Source: Branchinecta lynchi (taxonomy: Eukaryota > Arthropoda > Branchiopoda > Anostraca > Branchinectidae). Taken from it: a stretch of 64,000 bases of DNA. A program made the position numbers and the translations under genes. The DNA is taken from NCBI GenBank assembly GCA_023053575.1, contig JAKZAP010000010.1:17854628-17918627 (forward strand), read 5' to 3'. This document shows positions 34,821 through 45,542 of the stretch, one piece after another. Positions within the stretch are counted from its first letter, which is position 1. Every line of letters starts with the position of its first letter. The notes below the pieces were generated by a model, which was not told the origin of the DNA, made no database searches, and saw only the letters and a list, made by a program, of their open reading frames with translations.

Positions 34821-35468
34821 GTCTTCGTTTCTTCCGTCATTATCTCCCGCGGGAGTTCGCTACCACACTAGCAGATAACCCTGAAGCTGATACTAGAACA
34901 AACTGAAGCTGATAAGAAGAAGCTAGTTTCCGGCCAGAAAATATATTTAATTATAATTAAATATAATTATATTTTTGTATTTTTGCTTTTGGATTGTTGT
35001 TGAACCTCTAGCATCGTCTCCAGTTTGCTGAAGACGGAGCTCTAGGAGGATAAGAAAACACTCCTAGAAAACTCCAAACACATAGAATAGCAAGGCCCAA
35101 CGATTTTGCGTTAGTAAGCTCGATTCTTATGGATTGTTTGATTGATTTATTCTCTTTCAGCTTAACTTAAAAATCATCTATGGCATGCCACCCCCGATTC
35201 TTCTTCTTTAAATACATTCGTTTTTTTTTTGTCTTTTCTGGTTGCTGACGGTGCGTACAGAGATTAACAGTCTGTCGAAGATGACTAATTTAATCTACTG
35301 GGACTTAGAATCTGAGGTGATCTCGTCATGATTATTTCGTCGTATTTAGTAATGTTCTAATAGTTGCCATCGCGAAGAAATAAATATTTTACGGAGAATG
35401 CAGCACGATTTGTCGCAGGGACTGAAAGAAACCTATCAAGGTCGAAGAACCATCTTGAGGTATCATTA

Positions 35469-35852
35469 GTTGCGTTTTTGCAGATACCGTGGTATCTGTT
35501 ACCACGGTAACTGGATTTGCAATTAGTCGTTTTTGCAGTTACATTGGTATCTGATATACGGTTACTCTGCAAAAACGACAATTGCCGAAATTGCGATTTT
35601 CGAAGTCATCCCAAAAGAAAAACTCACAGCACTGTGCCAAACTTCTTTCCCACCAATCTGACAAAAATTGATGAAAGTGAGGTGTATTTCCAGATACCAC
35701 GATCAGTTACCATGGTCGGACCGTGGTATCTGAATATCTGATACCACGATAACTGGCTAGATACCACGATAATTGCAAAAACTCCTTGTGACCGTGGTAT
35801 TAGATACCACGATAACTGCAAAAACGACTCATGGTATCTGCAAAAACACAAC
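35469..35852. mobile_element. MITE with TA target site and internal palindromes
   Basis: The ends GTTGCGTTTTTGCAGATACC and, inverted, GTTGTGTTTTTGCAGATACC match at 19 of 20 places and are flanked by TA on each side, as in Tc1/mariner-type elements. The same GATACCACGATAACTGC word recurs at least six times inside in both orientations, so subterminal regions form several nested hairpins. Non-coding, 384 bp. Confidence 0.65.
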
Positions 35853-35919
35853 TATTACAACGACATGCCCTCGCTAGTGATAAGAAAACAAGGCATGTGC
35901 TTACGTATAGCATTCACTT

Positions 35920-36060
35920 AAATAGACTTGAAGACCCGACGAAAATACGTTGCTTCGTTGCTGCGCTATTCATGTAGTCGATTTTCATCGAATTTTTTTT
36001 CCCTGTTGATCTTTGGTACCTCTATGTGCTTGTATCTATATGATTGAAATATTTAGCAAC
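35920..36060 (-). repeat. Family C fragment
   Basis: CTTGAAGACCCGACGAAAAT followed by ACGTTGCTTCGTTGCTGCG and GGTACCTCTATGTGCTTGTA, the same order as 37575-37705. Confidence 0.5.
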
Positions 36061-36112
36061 TACAACGGTAAACGATTGCCGAAATACAAACCTTTTTTGG
36101 GTCACACGCAAC

Positions 36113-36530
36113 TAGTTTTGGCCGATATTCAGGAATATCGAAATATCGATATTTAGATATTTTCAAATTCTATTATCGATATTTCGAATATCGTCAACCG
36201 ATATTTGAAACTGTTTTTGTTTTTAAATTTTTCATTGAAAAAAAGCTTAATAAGAAAAAAACTCTACTAAAATAACAAAATCAAACATGCCCATGAGGAA
36301 ATAGTAGCATTTCCGCAGTTTTCCTTCCCAGTCTGTTGCTCCTACCCAATCGAAATCAAGTCAGAAATCCCTCTTCGTTCTTTTGGTGTGAAAATCCCGA
36401 ATGATAGAAGTGTTACACATCGTAATGCAACTATCGAAAATATCGATATTTGAAAAGTAAATATCGAAATATCGATATTTTTCAATATTATCGATATTTC
36501 GATTATCGTATAGAATATCGCCCAACACTA
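36113..36530. mobile_element. hAT-type MITE with exact 8-bp duplication
   Basis: The ends TAGTTTTGGCCGATATTC and, inverted, TAGTGTTGGGCGATATTC are flanked by identical octamers CACGCAAC (36105-36112 and 36531-36538). Both subterminal regions are packed with AATATCGATATT-like palindromes. The 418-bp length, 8-bp duplication and ends fit a non-autonomous hAT element. The central part is A/T-rich and non-coding. Confidence 0.75.
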
Positions 36531-37189
36531 CACGCAACAGCGGGCTTTCTTGAGCGGACCTTACTAATCTAGAATTAAACATTTGCTGAGTTTCGCTTCA
36601 TTAGCAGGATTGCCACATGACAAATATTTACAGAGTGACTTTTGGCCCAAAACAGAGTGAGTTGAGAGGAAATTTATTTTCATGAATTGTTCGCTTTTGG
36701 TCGGATTTGCCTCTGTCAAAACGACACATCTTAATTTTACTTTCATGAAAAAAACTTGAAATAGTCACTTCTGGTCGGAATCCCTGCTGCAAAAATTACA
36801 CATTTGGTCATTTCTGAAATAGAGTGATTTTTATGTCCTACGTAGGACAAGATTGAAAAAATAAAATAGAGTGACAATTCACACTATCGTGCGACGTGTG
36901 GCAACCCTGTTCGTTAGCCATTGAAATGCACGCTATTGTTGAAGTTCAAACTCTCCGCGCCTGGATGAATTTTGTCTTGTCCGACGAGCAGTGCATCTTC
37001 TGTACGTCACTAATAGAGCCCGCGACTGAAACATATAAATCTGTTAGCAGAATCAAAACAATCAAGTCAATTCCAGTCCAAGATATAAGAATAAGCTTCT
37101 TTTTTTTTCAGTTAAACTTTAAATGGTCAAGTTTGGTTAGAGGCATTTTTAAGATCTGCTTTTCACAACTGCCTGTCATAATGGGTTGT

Positions 37190-37250
37190 CGGAGAAACGT
37201 CCCCACGACAAAATGTCTCCGCAGCAAAACGTCTCCGGCTGAAATAGACC
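37190..37250. repeat. Short array of AAACGTC units
   Basis: Three units of the GGAGAAACGTCCCC-type word, related to the six-unit array at 38914-39022 in opposite orientation. Confidence 0.4.
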
Positions 37251-37516
37251 AATGACCAAAATGTAATAATATTTTTATTTTATTTGGGGGGGGGGGGGGG
37301 ATTTCAGGATTTACAGACCTGGCATTCTTTCAAATCGGGTAAATTGAAGACCAGAGCATGGGAATAAAGTATTAAATCTCCAAGATAGATAAATATTGTC
37401 CCGAGCAATACGAGGTTCTCTAAGCAAGATCTTGAACTTCCGATTCTATTTTCATCCACCATAACTTAAAGAGCATGAAAAACTTAGCGGCTTTTTGCAT
37501 TCTCCTCGCTTGACTT

Positions 37517-37982
37517 CTTAAAGTTTAACCGAAAAGCGCTGAGATAGGACAATCTATCTACCTATCCCTTATTCACTTAAAGGGGCTTGAAGACCCGATG
37601 AAAATGCGTAACTTCGTTGCTCGGCTATTTACGAATAATCGATTTACATATAGTGGAATTTCCTCGTCGGGTTTGTGGTACCTCTATGTGCTTGTACCTG
37701 TGTTTTGTGCATGACGAAAATGATTTACGAAAAATGTGTGTTCATGAAGTCGGCTACCTTCCAGGAGCAGATCACTGGCCATTGAAAAGCCACGTTTGTA
37801 TTAAGATTCAAGTCTTCCGCTTCATAGTAGAATTTTGCGTTGTGAGGACGGTCGTAGGAATTCTGAACGTCAGTATAGAGCAAATAGTGAAAAAGAAAAA
37901 ATCCCTCAACACAATCTAAATAATATAGTGTGTTCAGTTAAGTGATACACAAATGAGTTGGCTTTTCAGTTAAACTTTAAAG
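37517..37982 (-). mobile_element. Family C element, complete with inverted ends
   Basis: The left end CTTAAAGTTTAACCGAAAAG and the inverted right end CTTTAAAGTTTAACTGAAAA define a 466-bp element. The interior holds GGCTTGAAGACCCGATGAAA and GGTACCTCTATGTGCTTGTA, words shared with 35920 and 45395 and, inverted, with 34461 and 39397. No frame is shared between copies. Orientation is given relative to the 39397 copy. Confidence 0.55.
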
Positions 37983-38550
37983 CCATATCAGGCTTCCGCT
38001 TGTTTCCTCCGAGAGCTTATTGGTAAGAAATACGTGCTATGTATGCTGCTCTAAAAGACTTAGAACTACTTAAGGGGTATCCAACCTCAGACAAGATTTC
38101 AAATTTCCAGAGAAGTCTTTCCATCAGAATAATCAATCTGGCTTAAAATGTAACCAACAAATATGACAAACATACTAGATTGAAGCTAATTGAATGGTTT
38201 ACATAATGGACAAGTAAATATTGCTTCAATATTTCTGGTTAAACATATTCTTCTTTTCAAACAAGATCCCTTCATTCTAACCTTACCTCGATTGACTTAA
38301 AAAGGATGAACAAGGTAGAGCTAGCAAAGTCAATAGCCAGAAAATCTCTTTTTTAAGCAGCTTGAAAACAAAGAAAAGGCACAGAATTTGAATATTTTTG
38401 AACACATTATTTTGAAAAAAGCCATATCTTGCCTCTTGACTATCAGGACAGCATGTACGTTTCATTTAACATTTTCGCGGCAAAAATCGAGGTAGTGTAA
38501 AAACGAGGTCAGGTGCTTACTAACGACCAGCTTCCGCTCTTTCCTGCATA

Positions 38551-38835
38551 CCCGATGCAAAATTTGTAGCCTGCGTAGTGTATGGTAGTAGTACGAAAAT
38601 GTTACATGTAATAGCAAAGAATACTATCATTTAATGTGCCTCAGACTGGTCCAATTTTATGTAGTAGTATCCAGTAGCATGCCATAGTAGCATCCAGTCT
38701 TGCTAATAGTAGCATATAGTACTATGCAGTAACACGGTAGCCTTGAAGTAGAAGCATGTAGTAGCATCCTTAGTACTGCACGCAACTTTTTCTTACTACT
38801 TCATGGTACTATTTTGAGATAAATTTTTCATCGGG
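38551..38835 (-). mobile_element. MITE with CCCGATG ends
   Basis: The ends CCCGATGCAAAATTTG and, inverted, CCCGATGAAAAATTTATC are flanked by TA on both sides. The interior is rich in CTACTA/TAGTAG words (AGTAGCATCCAGTCTTGC). Opposite orientation to the copies at 44930 and 63689. 285 bp, non-coding. Confidence 0.65.
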
Positions 38836-38913
38836 TATAAAGATCTGTAGTGAAAACCTGAAATTGTATTTACCTCGATCATGTGCCTAAAGACCAAGCT
38901 ACTTAAAGATTTT

Positions 38914-39022
38914 GGGGACGTTTCGCCACGGGGATGTTTTGCCATGGGAACGTTTTGCCACGGGGATGTTTCGCCACTGGGACCTTTCGCTGGGGACGTT
39001 TTGCTATGGGGACGTTTCGTCG
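38914..39022. repeat. About 19-bp tandem array (GGGGACGTTTCGCCAC)
   Basis: Six imperfect units of GGGGACGTTTCGCCAC, varying at GAC/GAT and CGC/TGC. A shorter array of related units, inverted, is at 37190. The repeated peptide it could encode in one frame (for example RGETSP) is a by-product of the repeat. Confidence 0.55.
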
Positions 39023-39270
39023 ACAAGCCGTCATAATTTTGTCAAAACACTTTTTTTCTCGCAGACTTTATGATTTTTCATGGGTAGCTAATTCCCCTTG
39101 ATGGATGCAAACGATGACTCTGGCTGGCTCTTCCTCTTATCATCCTAACGTGTATCCAGTCTCATAACTCGTATCCATAGCCTTACATACCTAATTACTT
39201 CGCCAAGAAGGGCCAAAGCAATCATGTTTCGAATCCATGTACTCGAAACCGAAATATCACTGAAATAAGT

Positions 39271-39790
39271 TCTTAAAGTTTAACCAGAACAGCAGGTTGT
39301 TTTTAATCTGGTATTGGGAAGCTTAAACAATTTGACACGTCTAAGGGATTTTGTATTTCTTCAGCCGGGGCTGTAATAATGACGTCAAGAATGTGCGCTG
39401 CTTGCACAACAATCCAAATTCATCCAGACGCGGAAATTTTGAATTTGAAAACAACCCTGCATTTGTAGGATTAAAGACACTAAGCGCGGAAAGGTCACGG
39501 GGAAGAATGTAGGGATATGATTTTAAAACATTTCTTACAAGGAATCTGCCATTTTTGGTTTATTTTTCGGCAACGGCTTACATTTATAGTGGCAAATGTA
39601 TCAAGCATAGAGGGGCATGCGCGTAGAGGTACCGATACTACCAAAAATCCGAAAGATTCGGTTTCTCATTTCTCGTTCGACAAGATCCGTTATCTGTGGA
39701 CAGAGGACAAACGGAGTAGGCTAACGCATTTTATCGGGTTTTCAGGCTTTTTAAGTGAATACGTGATTTGTAACTCGACTCTCGGGTCTT
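39271..39790 (+). repeat. Family C copy before Raptor exon 3
   Basis: Starts CTTAAAGTTTAACCAGAACA, then matches 34461-34800 through GCGCTGCTTGCACAAC, CAGACGCGGA and AACGCATTTTATCGGG. The right inverted end is missing. It ends about 40 bases before the splice acceptor of the Raptor exon. Confidence 0.5.
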
Positions 39791-39828
39791 ATATTTTCAG
39801 TAATTTTTTACACAAACTTTTCTTCTAG

Positions 39829-40007
39829 CAACTTTTGATACAGTCACGTGGTTCTGTTCCCGCAATGGTGAACCCGCCGCCGAACTTCAAGAACTGCATT
39901 CAACTTGCCTCTTGCGGAGCAAACCAGATGCTTCCGATGAACCCTGACCTGCCAGCTGACCTTTTTACAGCCTGCCTTACCACTCCTATCAAGACCGCCC
40001 TCCGATG
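39829..40007 (+). CDS. RPTOR: Raptor, third visible coding exon
   Basis: Encodes 59 residues plus two bases, including [20 protein letters not shown] and [20 protein letters not shown]. Animal Raptor has KNCIQLAACEA...[27 protein letters not shown] here, at the end of the N-terminal conserved domain. The acceptor after TTTTCTTCTAG (39828) has a good pyrimidine tract. A second possible acceptor, ATACAG, would start the exon at 39844 in the same frame. The donor GTAAGC starts at 40008, splitting the Trp codon TG|G, which is completed by the next exon. The first 17 residues or so ([17 protein letters not shown]) are not conserved. About 140 residues expected between this and exon 2 are not present in the window. 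Confidence 0.93.
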
Positions 40008-40183
40008 GTAAGCTTATAGATAGAAATCGCTTTTATTCTTCTAGAAATATCATGGTAAAATCCAAATTTGTCGAATTCGTCAGTGTATAGCTTTCAGCCC
40101 CTTCCCTTGATTCACGTCTGCTGATTAAGTAACTAATTTCGACAACCCCAGAATTTGGAGGCATCTGTACGGATACTCGTTTT

Positions 40184-42893
40184 TATGGCACTTGCCCTTC
40201 GGCCAAGTGCCATATAGCGATTGTAATTTCTGTCCGTCAGTCGGTCTGTCGGTCTGTCGGTCCCGGTTTTGCTAGTTCAGGCACTTCCAGATAAGCTAGG
40301 ACGATGAAACTTGGCAGGCATATCAGGGACTGGACCAGATTAAATAAAAAATAGTTGCTTTCCTGATCCGACCATCTGGAGGGGAGTGGAGGGAGGGGGA
40401 ATCCGGAAAAATTAGGAAAACTTAAATATTTTTAGCTTACGAACGGGTAATCGGATCTTAATGAAACTTGATATATCGAAGGACGTCATGTCTCAGACGC
40501 TCCATTTTAAATCCAGACCGGATCCGGTGACATTTGGGGGAGTTGGAGGGGGAAACCGGAAATCTTGGAAAACACTTAGAGTGAAGGGATCCGGATGAAA
40601 CTTGGTGGAAAGAACAAGCAGTAGTCCTAGATACGTGACGGATATAACCGGAACGGATCCGCTCACTTTGGGGGAGTTGGGGGGGGGAGAAGTCCGAATT
40701 TCTAGTGATCCCACGAGTTTGGTGCTTCCTGATGTGCTGGGACGCTGAAAATTGGCAGGCATGTCAGGGAGCCGACCAGATTAAATAGGAAATAGTCATT
40801 TCCCCGATCCGACCATCTGGGAGGGGGAGTGGAGGGAGGGGGAAGCCAAAATTTGAGGTATTTTTATCTTGCGAACGAGTCATCGGATCTTGATGAAATT
40901 TTATATTTAGGATGACCTCGTGTCTCAGACGTCCCACTATAAATCCGGACCGGATCCGATGACACTGGGGGGAGTTGGAGGAGGGAGTGGAGGGATCGGG
41001 ATGAAACTTGGTGGGAAGAACAAGCACAAGTCCTAGATACGTCATTGATATAAGCGGACCAGATCTGGGCACTCTGGGGGAATTGGGGGGGTCCAGATTT
41101 CTAGCGATCCCGCGAGTTCGGCATACTTCCTGATGTGCTAGGGCGATGAAACTTGGCAGGTATGTCAGGAACCCAAACAGGTTCACTTGAGAACAGCTGT
41201 TTCTCCAATCCGACCATACTGGGGGGGAGTGGATGGATGGGGATTCCGGAATCTAGTGGCGTGTATAACTTTTGAACGGGTGATCGGATCTTGATGAAAT
41301 TTTATATTTAGGATGACCTCGTGCCTCAGACGTCCCACTATAAATCCGGACCGGATCCGATGACACTGGGGGGAGTTGGAGGAGGGAGCCGGAAATCTTG
41401 AGAAACGCTTAGAGTGGAGGGATCGGGATGAAGCTTGGTGGGAAGAACAAGCACAAGTCCAAGATACGTCATTGATATAAGCGGACCAGATCCGGGCACT
41501 CTGGGGGAGTTGGGGGGGGGGGGTCCGGATTTCTAGCGATCCCGCGAGTTCGGCATACTTCCTGATGTGCTAGGGCGATGAAACTTGGCAGGTATGTCAG
41601 GGACCCAAACAGGTTCACTTGAAAACGGCCGTTTCCCCGATCCGACCATAGTGGGGGGGAGTGGATGGACGGGGAGTCCGGAATCTAGTGGCGTGTATAA
41701 CTTTTGAACGGGTGATCGGATTTGAATGAAACTTGTATGGTGGAAAAAGCTATCGCCTCGGATGTTCAGTGTTAAGTCCGGGTCGGGTCGGGTTATACCT
41801 GTGGGGATGGGGAGGGGGGACCGGAAAACTCAAGAAACGCTTAAAGCAGAGGGATTGGGACGGAATTTAATGGAGAGAACAAGCATTAGGCCTAGATCCA
41901 AATTTGACGGAGACATATGGTTTCGGGGCTCTGTGGGGGGGGGGGTTAGAGGGGGTTTCCTGGAATACCGACTTAATTGACTTATTTATTTAAACTAGGA
42001 TACGACCAACTAGGGTCAAACAAATGGGTGATAAGAATCGATGGCCTCGACATGTAAAAGATGCGTTCGAACAAATGTGACCACGGTTGGGGGAATTTGG
42101 GGGGGGGGGGGGCTTTTGACATGCACAAAAACCAAACGAATGGCCCGAATGAGATGCAAGTTCGACAGTGCGGAGTTTATGCGGTCTACATTTGTTATTT
42201 GGCGTCCGGGCCCGATGCGGCCAAGGTAGGGGGGGGGGGGGGGGGTACTGGAAACTTGCAGATAGGCTATGCTCCAATTTCAGTGAAACTTCATGGACAG
42301 GAAGAGGGAATTAGGAGATATGACGTTTATGTTTTCAAGTCCTATTCGGCCACAGTGGCGGAAATTGGAGGGAGATCGCCGGAAACTTTGAGGCTCGCAT
42401 AGGAGTCAAACGAGTGCATCAGTTTAAATGAAACATAGAACTTAGAGAGAGCATATACCCTAGATGACATATTTTGGGCAAGGATCCGAATCCGACAACG
42501 TTGGTGGGGGGAGGGGGTACCAGAATTTTCCAAAAATGCTCAGATTCGCCCGAAACTTGATAGGTGGTACAAAAGAAGATACTTTCGATGATCCATTTTT
42601 TTAGTCCGAACCAGATTCGGCCACGGTAGGGGGAGATGGAGGGAGTACCGGAAATATTGTAGCACGTCTAGGGATCAAACTAGTGGATTTATTAGGCTGA
42701 AACTTGGAAGTTTGAACAGTCATGTGCATTTGATAATCGAGACGATGCCGGAACTGCTCAGAAGTGAGTGAAACAAAATATCCTGCTTCTATTTCCGAAC
42801 CACATTTTTGGATGGCGGGTGTATTTTGTCACGTTCTCATCTACTTTCTTGTACTGCCTACTCGTAACAAGAGCCATATGAGCTCGTAGCTCT
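40184..42893 (-). mobile_element. Family A element, largest intact copy
   Basis: As read on +: a 3' hairpin at 40186 (arms of 13 bp starting ATGGCACTTG), a GTCGGTCTGTCGG segment, and about four higher-order units with starts 401-441 bp apart (TTGGCAGG at 40311, 40752, 41153, 41585). Each unit is made of three related subunits spaced about 134-157 bp (ATGAAACTTG at about 40304, 40461, 40595). The 5' part (42000-42840) has longer, more diverged units, then the 5' hairpin GAGCTCGTAGCTCTTG at 42877-42892 and a run of 16 or more T. Non-coding. It lies in Raptor intron 3. Confidence 0.7.
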
Positions 42894-43013
42894 TGTTTTT
42901 TTTTTTTTTTTTTAATATAGTGTTAGGTTTATTTCGAAAGTTGAAACACGAACGTCTTTAAAGGATCCGTCGGAAAAGGATTAGTGTTTACTAATTCACT
43001 CTACTTTCGCAAT

Positions 43014-43205
43014 AATAATAATAATAATAATTTATTTCTTACCCACACATTCCAGAGGAAAAACAAGTGGAGTTCAATAAAGAAAAGAAAGGAAGCAAAT
43101 ACTAAAATAACTATACAAAAACCACTAGCACATAAACAGGGGGATAAGGGAATTTCAGTTCTTCAATCTCCCCGCCCAGTCTTATTTTCGAGATACTCCT
43201 AGGGA
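43014..43205 (-). repeat. LINE 3' end with (ATT)n tail
   Basis: (AATAAT)n at 43012-43032, then sequence with reverse-oriented AATAAA-like motifs. This fits the 3' end of a 5'-truncated non-LTR element on -. No protein trace remains. Confidence 0.35.
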
Positions 43206-43355
43206 TCCGCCCGGTTCTGTATCCTATCCCCCTTTTTGGCACTACAGTGGGCTCCACGCTTGGCTTCATTTGGCTATTTTCGAAACGTCTCAGCCTCCCG
43301 GTATTATTCTCATGAAGCTAATTAGACAGAAAGACCGGTTGGATAAATACTCTAT

Positions 43356-43505
43356 ATGACTAAGTCCATAACACGCCAGCGATCCTCAGGAAGAAGGAGT
43401 AAGCGTGTCCGTACGACTCAAACTCAACGACTCAAATCCTGTGTCAATCAATCACCGCGATCTTTGGTAGCAGCTGTGACACCACTTCTGCCTTTCTTCC
43501 GCTAG
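43356..43505 (+). pseudogene. Short conserved ORF, copy 1 (MTK...RRSSGRRSK type)
   Basis: Starts MTKSITRQRSSGRRSKRVR and continues to VTPLLPFFR before a stop at about 43503. A second copy, in opposite orientation at 52333-52581, matches at roughly 40 of 49 residues and shares upstream ATACTCTATATGACTAAG. The basic N-terminus (RRSKRVR) could be nucleic-acid-binding. I do not recognise the family. The two copies flank the middle of Raptor intron 3, so they are most likely pieces of a repeated element. Confidence 0.4.
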
Positions 43506-43869
43506 ATACCCAGAGAGGCCGGAGATTTTGGATCGGCAAGGAGAGATAGTCATCAAGAGTATTGTCTGCGTTTCTCGTCCAAGCCAAGGGACAAGACCGA
43601 CCTTGTTTGATTTGTTGAAAGCAGAGTTGATTTTCAAAGTAGTCAGTTATAATCTTCGAAACACTGGACCGGAACGCTATTTAGTGTAGTCTGGAATATA
43701 AAGAAGATACTGGGCTGCCTTTTTTTTGCAGAGACAAAAGCTGGAACTTTTCAACGCAAAATAACAGTGTTGAGGCGCGTCATGTCGACGCAAAAGTGCA
43801 GCGTTTTAATTCAAAAACACAGCGAGGGGTTGCCTAATCTCGAGTTTGGTCTAGACCAAGTTCCCGTTG

Positions 43870-43970
43870 CCTGGCCGATGAACCGCTTAGTTGCGCGGTG
43901 CCTTTTATTTATTTTCTTTTATTTACTCCGCGTTTTCTTAATTTACAAATAAATTACTTACTTACATGCT
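43870..43970 (+). repeat. LINE 3' end with (ACTT)n tail
   Basis: Ends CAAATAAATTACTTACTTAC like the fragment closing at 12757. GCCTGGCCGATGAACCGC lies just upstream. A short 5'-truncated copy. Confidence 0.4.
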
Positions 43971-44929
43971 TACAGCTGTTGTAGGCAGGTGCAGATCGTT
44001 GTCGGAAGAAGGCGGTCGGGTGGACAGGGGTACTAGTGTTCTATCTCGCGTTTCACTCGTTATTTACTGTAATCTCGTTATCTGTAATCGGCTCGTTGTG
44101 ATAAAACCAAAAATTATAACAAAATTGAAAGAATTGAAAGCCTAAAATAAAGACAAAGACAGCGATATAAATAAAGACAAAGATCAAAGATAGTATATTC
44201 GTTGGCCTTTACAAACCCCATTTTCATTGGTTTCTTCGTTGATTTTTTTTGAGTCCCGACTTATCGTGTAATCCGTGCAGGCTCTATCGTAGGTTTCTTT
44301 GACCTTTTTGTAGCTTATTTTCTTTCAATCTGATATTTTCGCTGACATGTTTCGCCGTAGGCTACCATAGGGAGGCTTAACGATGGAACACAGAAGTAGA
44401 TTTTGGAATAAGAAAATTCTAACAAAACAGAAATTATAATGCATGTCATTTAGAGAAGAGACAAATTCTGGAGATCTTTTTTTTTTTTTCGGTTAATTGT
44501 TGCCATATTAAAAGAAATAATTTTCTAGAATAATATATTTGTGAAAATACTCATATAAAATCTATCTCTCATTGCTGGGTCTTGTGGACTATATCGAATT
44601 TTTGGGTCTGTTAAGTTGGAAGGCGCCATATCTCCTACACCATCAGTATTCGTCATTACCACTCGCATATTTGGATACGATTATCCCAAATCACCCCAAC
44701 TATTTGGACTCCTTCACTGGTGGGGGCGTAATCTGATCGATATGCCGCCTCATTAACATCCCTTGCCCTAGGATGTCTTTCCCCTTATTATGTCATGAGC
44801 CCCCCCCCCCGTCTCTTCATATGGAACATGTCATTCTTCGATCAGGTAGCGGAAACGAGGGATAGTGCAAAACACCCCTTAGTTGCTAGGAGCCAATCGA
44901 GATCACATTTGGGGAGGAGGGAGAGGGAT

Positions 44930-45233
44930 CCCGATGAAAAATTTATCTCAAAATAGTACTATGAAGTAGTACGAAAAAGTTGCATGCAGTACTAACGATG
45001 CTACTACATGCTTCTACTTCAAGGCTACCGTGTTACTTCATACTACTATATGCTACTATTAGCAAGACTGGATGCTACTATGGCAAGACAAGATGCTACT
45101 GGATACTACTACATAAGATTGGACCAGCCTGAGGCACATTAAATGATAGTATTCTTTGATATTACATAGTATTAACTGCAACGTTGTCGTACTACTACCG
45201 TACTACTACGCAGGCTAAACATTTTTCATCGGG
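44930..45233 (+). mobile_element. MITE with CCCGATG ends
   Basis: The ends CCCGATGAAAAATTTATC and, inverted, CCCGATGAAAAATGTTTAG are flanked by AT on both sides. The interior is CTACTA-rich, like 38551-38835 (inverted) and 63689-63991 (same orientation). 304 bp. Confidence 0.7.
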
Positions 45234-45340
45234 ATGCGGGATCATCCACAATCTTGGTAGTGTTTTCTTCTCGTTATTTCCTAGTACGCCCTTCTTTTCT
45301 ACCGAGTCGATTAAATTGACCGAATGTCGCGAAAACATTA

Positions 45341-45485
45341 AACTTTAGCCGAATAAGGTTGATAAATGGCTGTCTCGTTACCATTCTTCTTAAATAGGCT
45401 TGAAGACCCGTTAAAAATCGTTCCTCCACTATTCATTTTTCGTTGGATGAAGTTTTCGGAATGTTGTATTTTTATGTGCTTGTAC
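45341..45485 (-). repeat. Family C fragment
   Basis: AAACTTTAGCCGAATAAGG end-like sequence, then GGCTTGAAGACCCGTTAAAA and ATGTGCTTGTACCTCTGTA, in the order of family C. Confidence 0.45.
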
Positions 45486-45542
45486 CTCTGTACTTTTTGG
45501 GGGGTCTTAGCCAATGGGGCTTTCTTCACAAGTGACCTTACA

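Noticed and set aside
35357..35581. Open frame ending inside the TA MITE
   Set aside because: Overlaps the palindromic repeat at its start; no conserved residues recognised.
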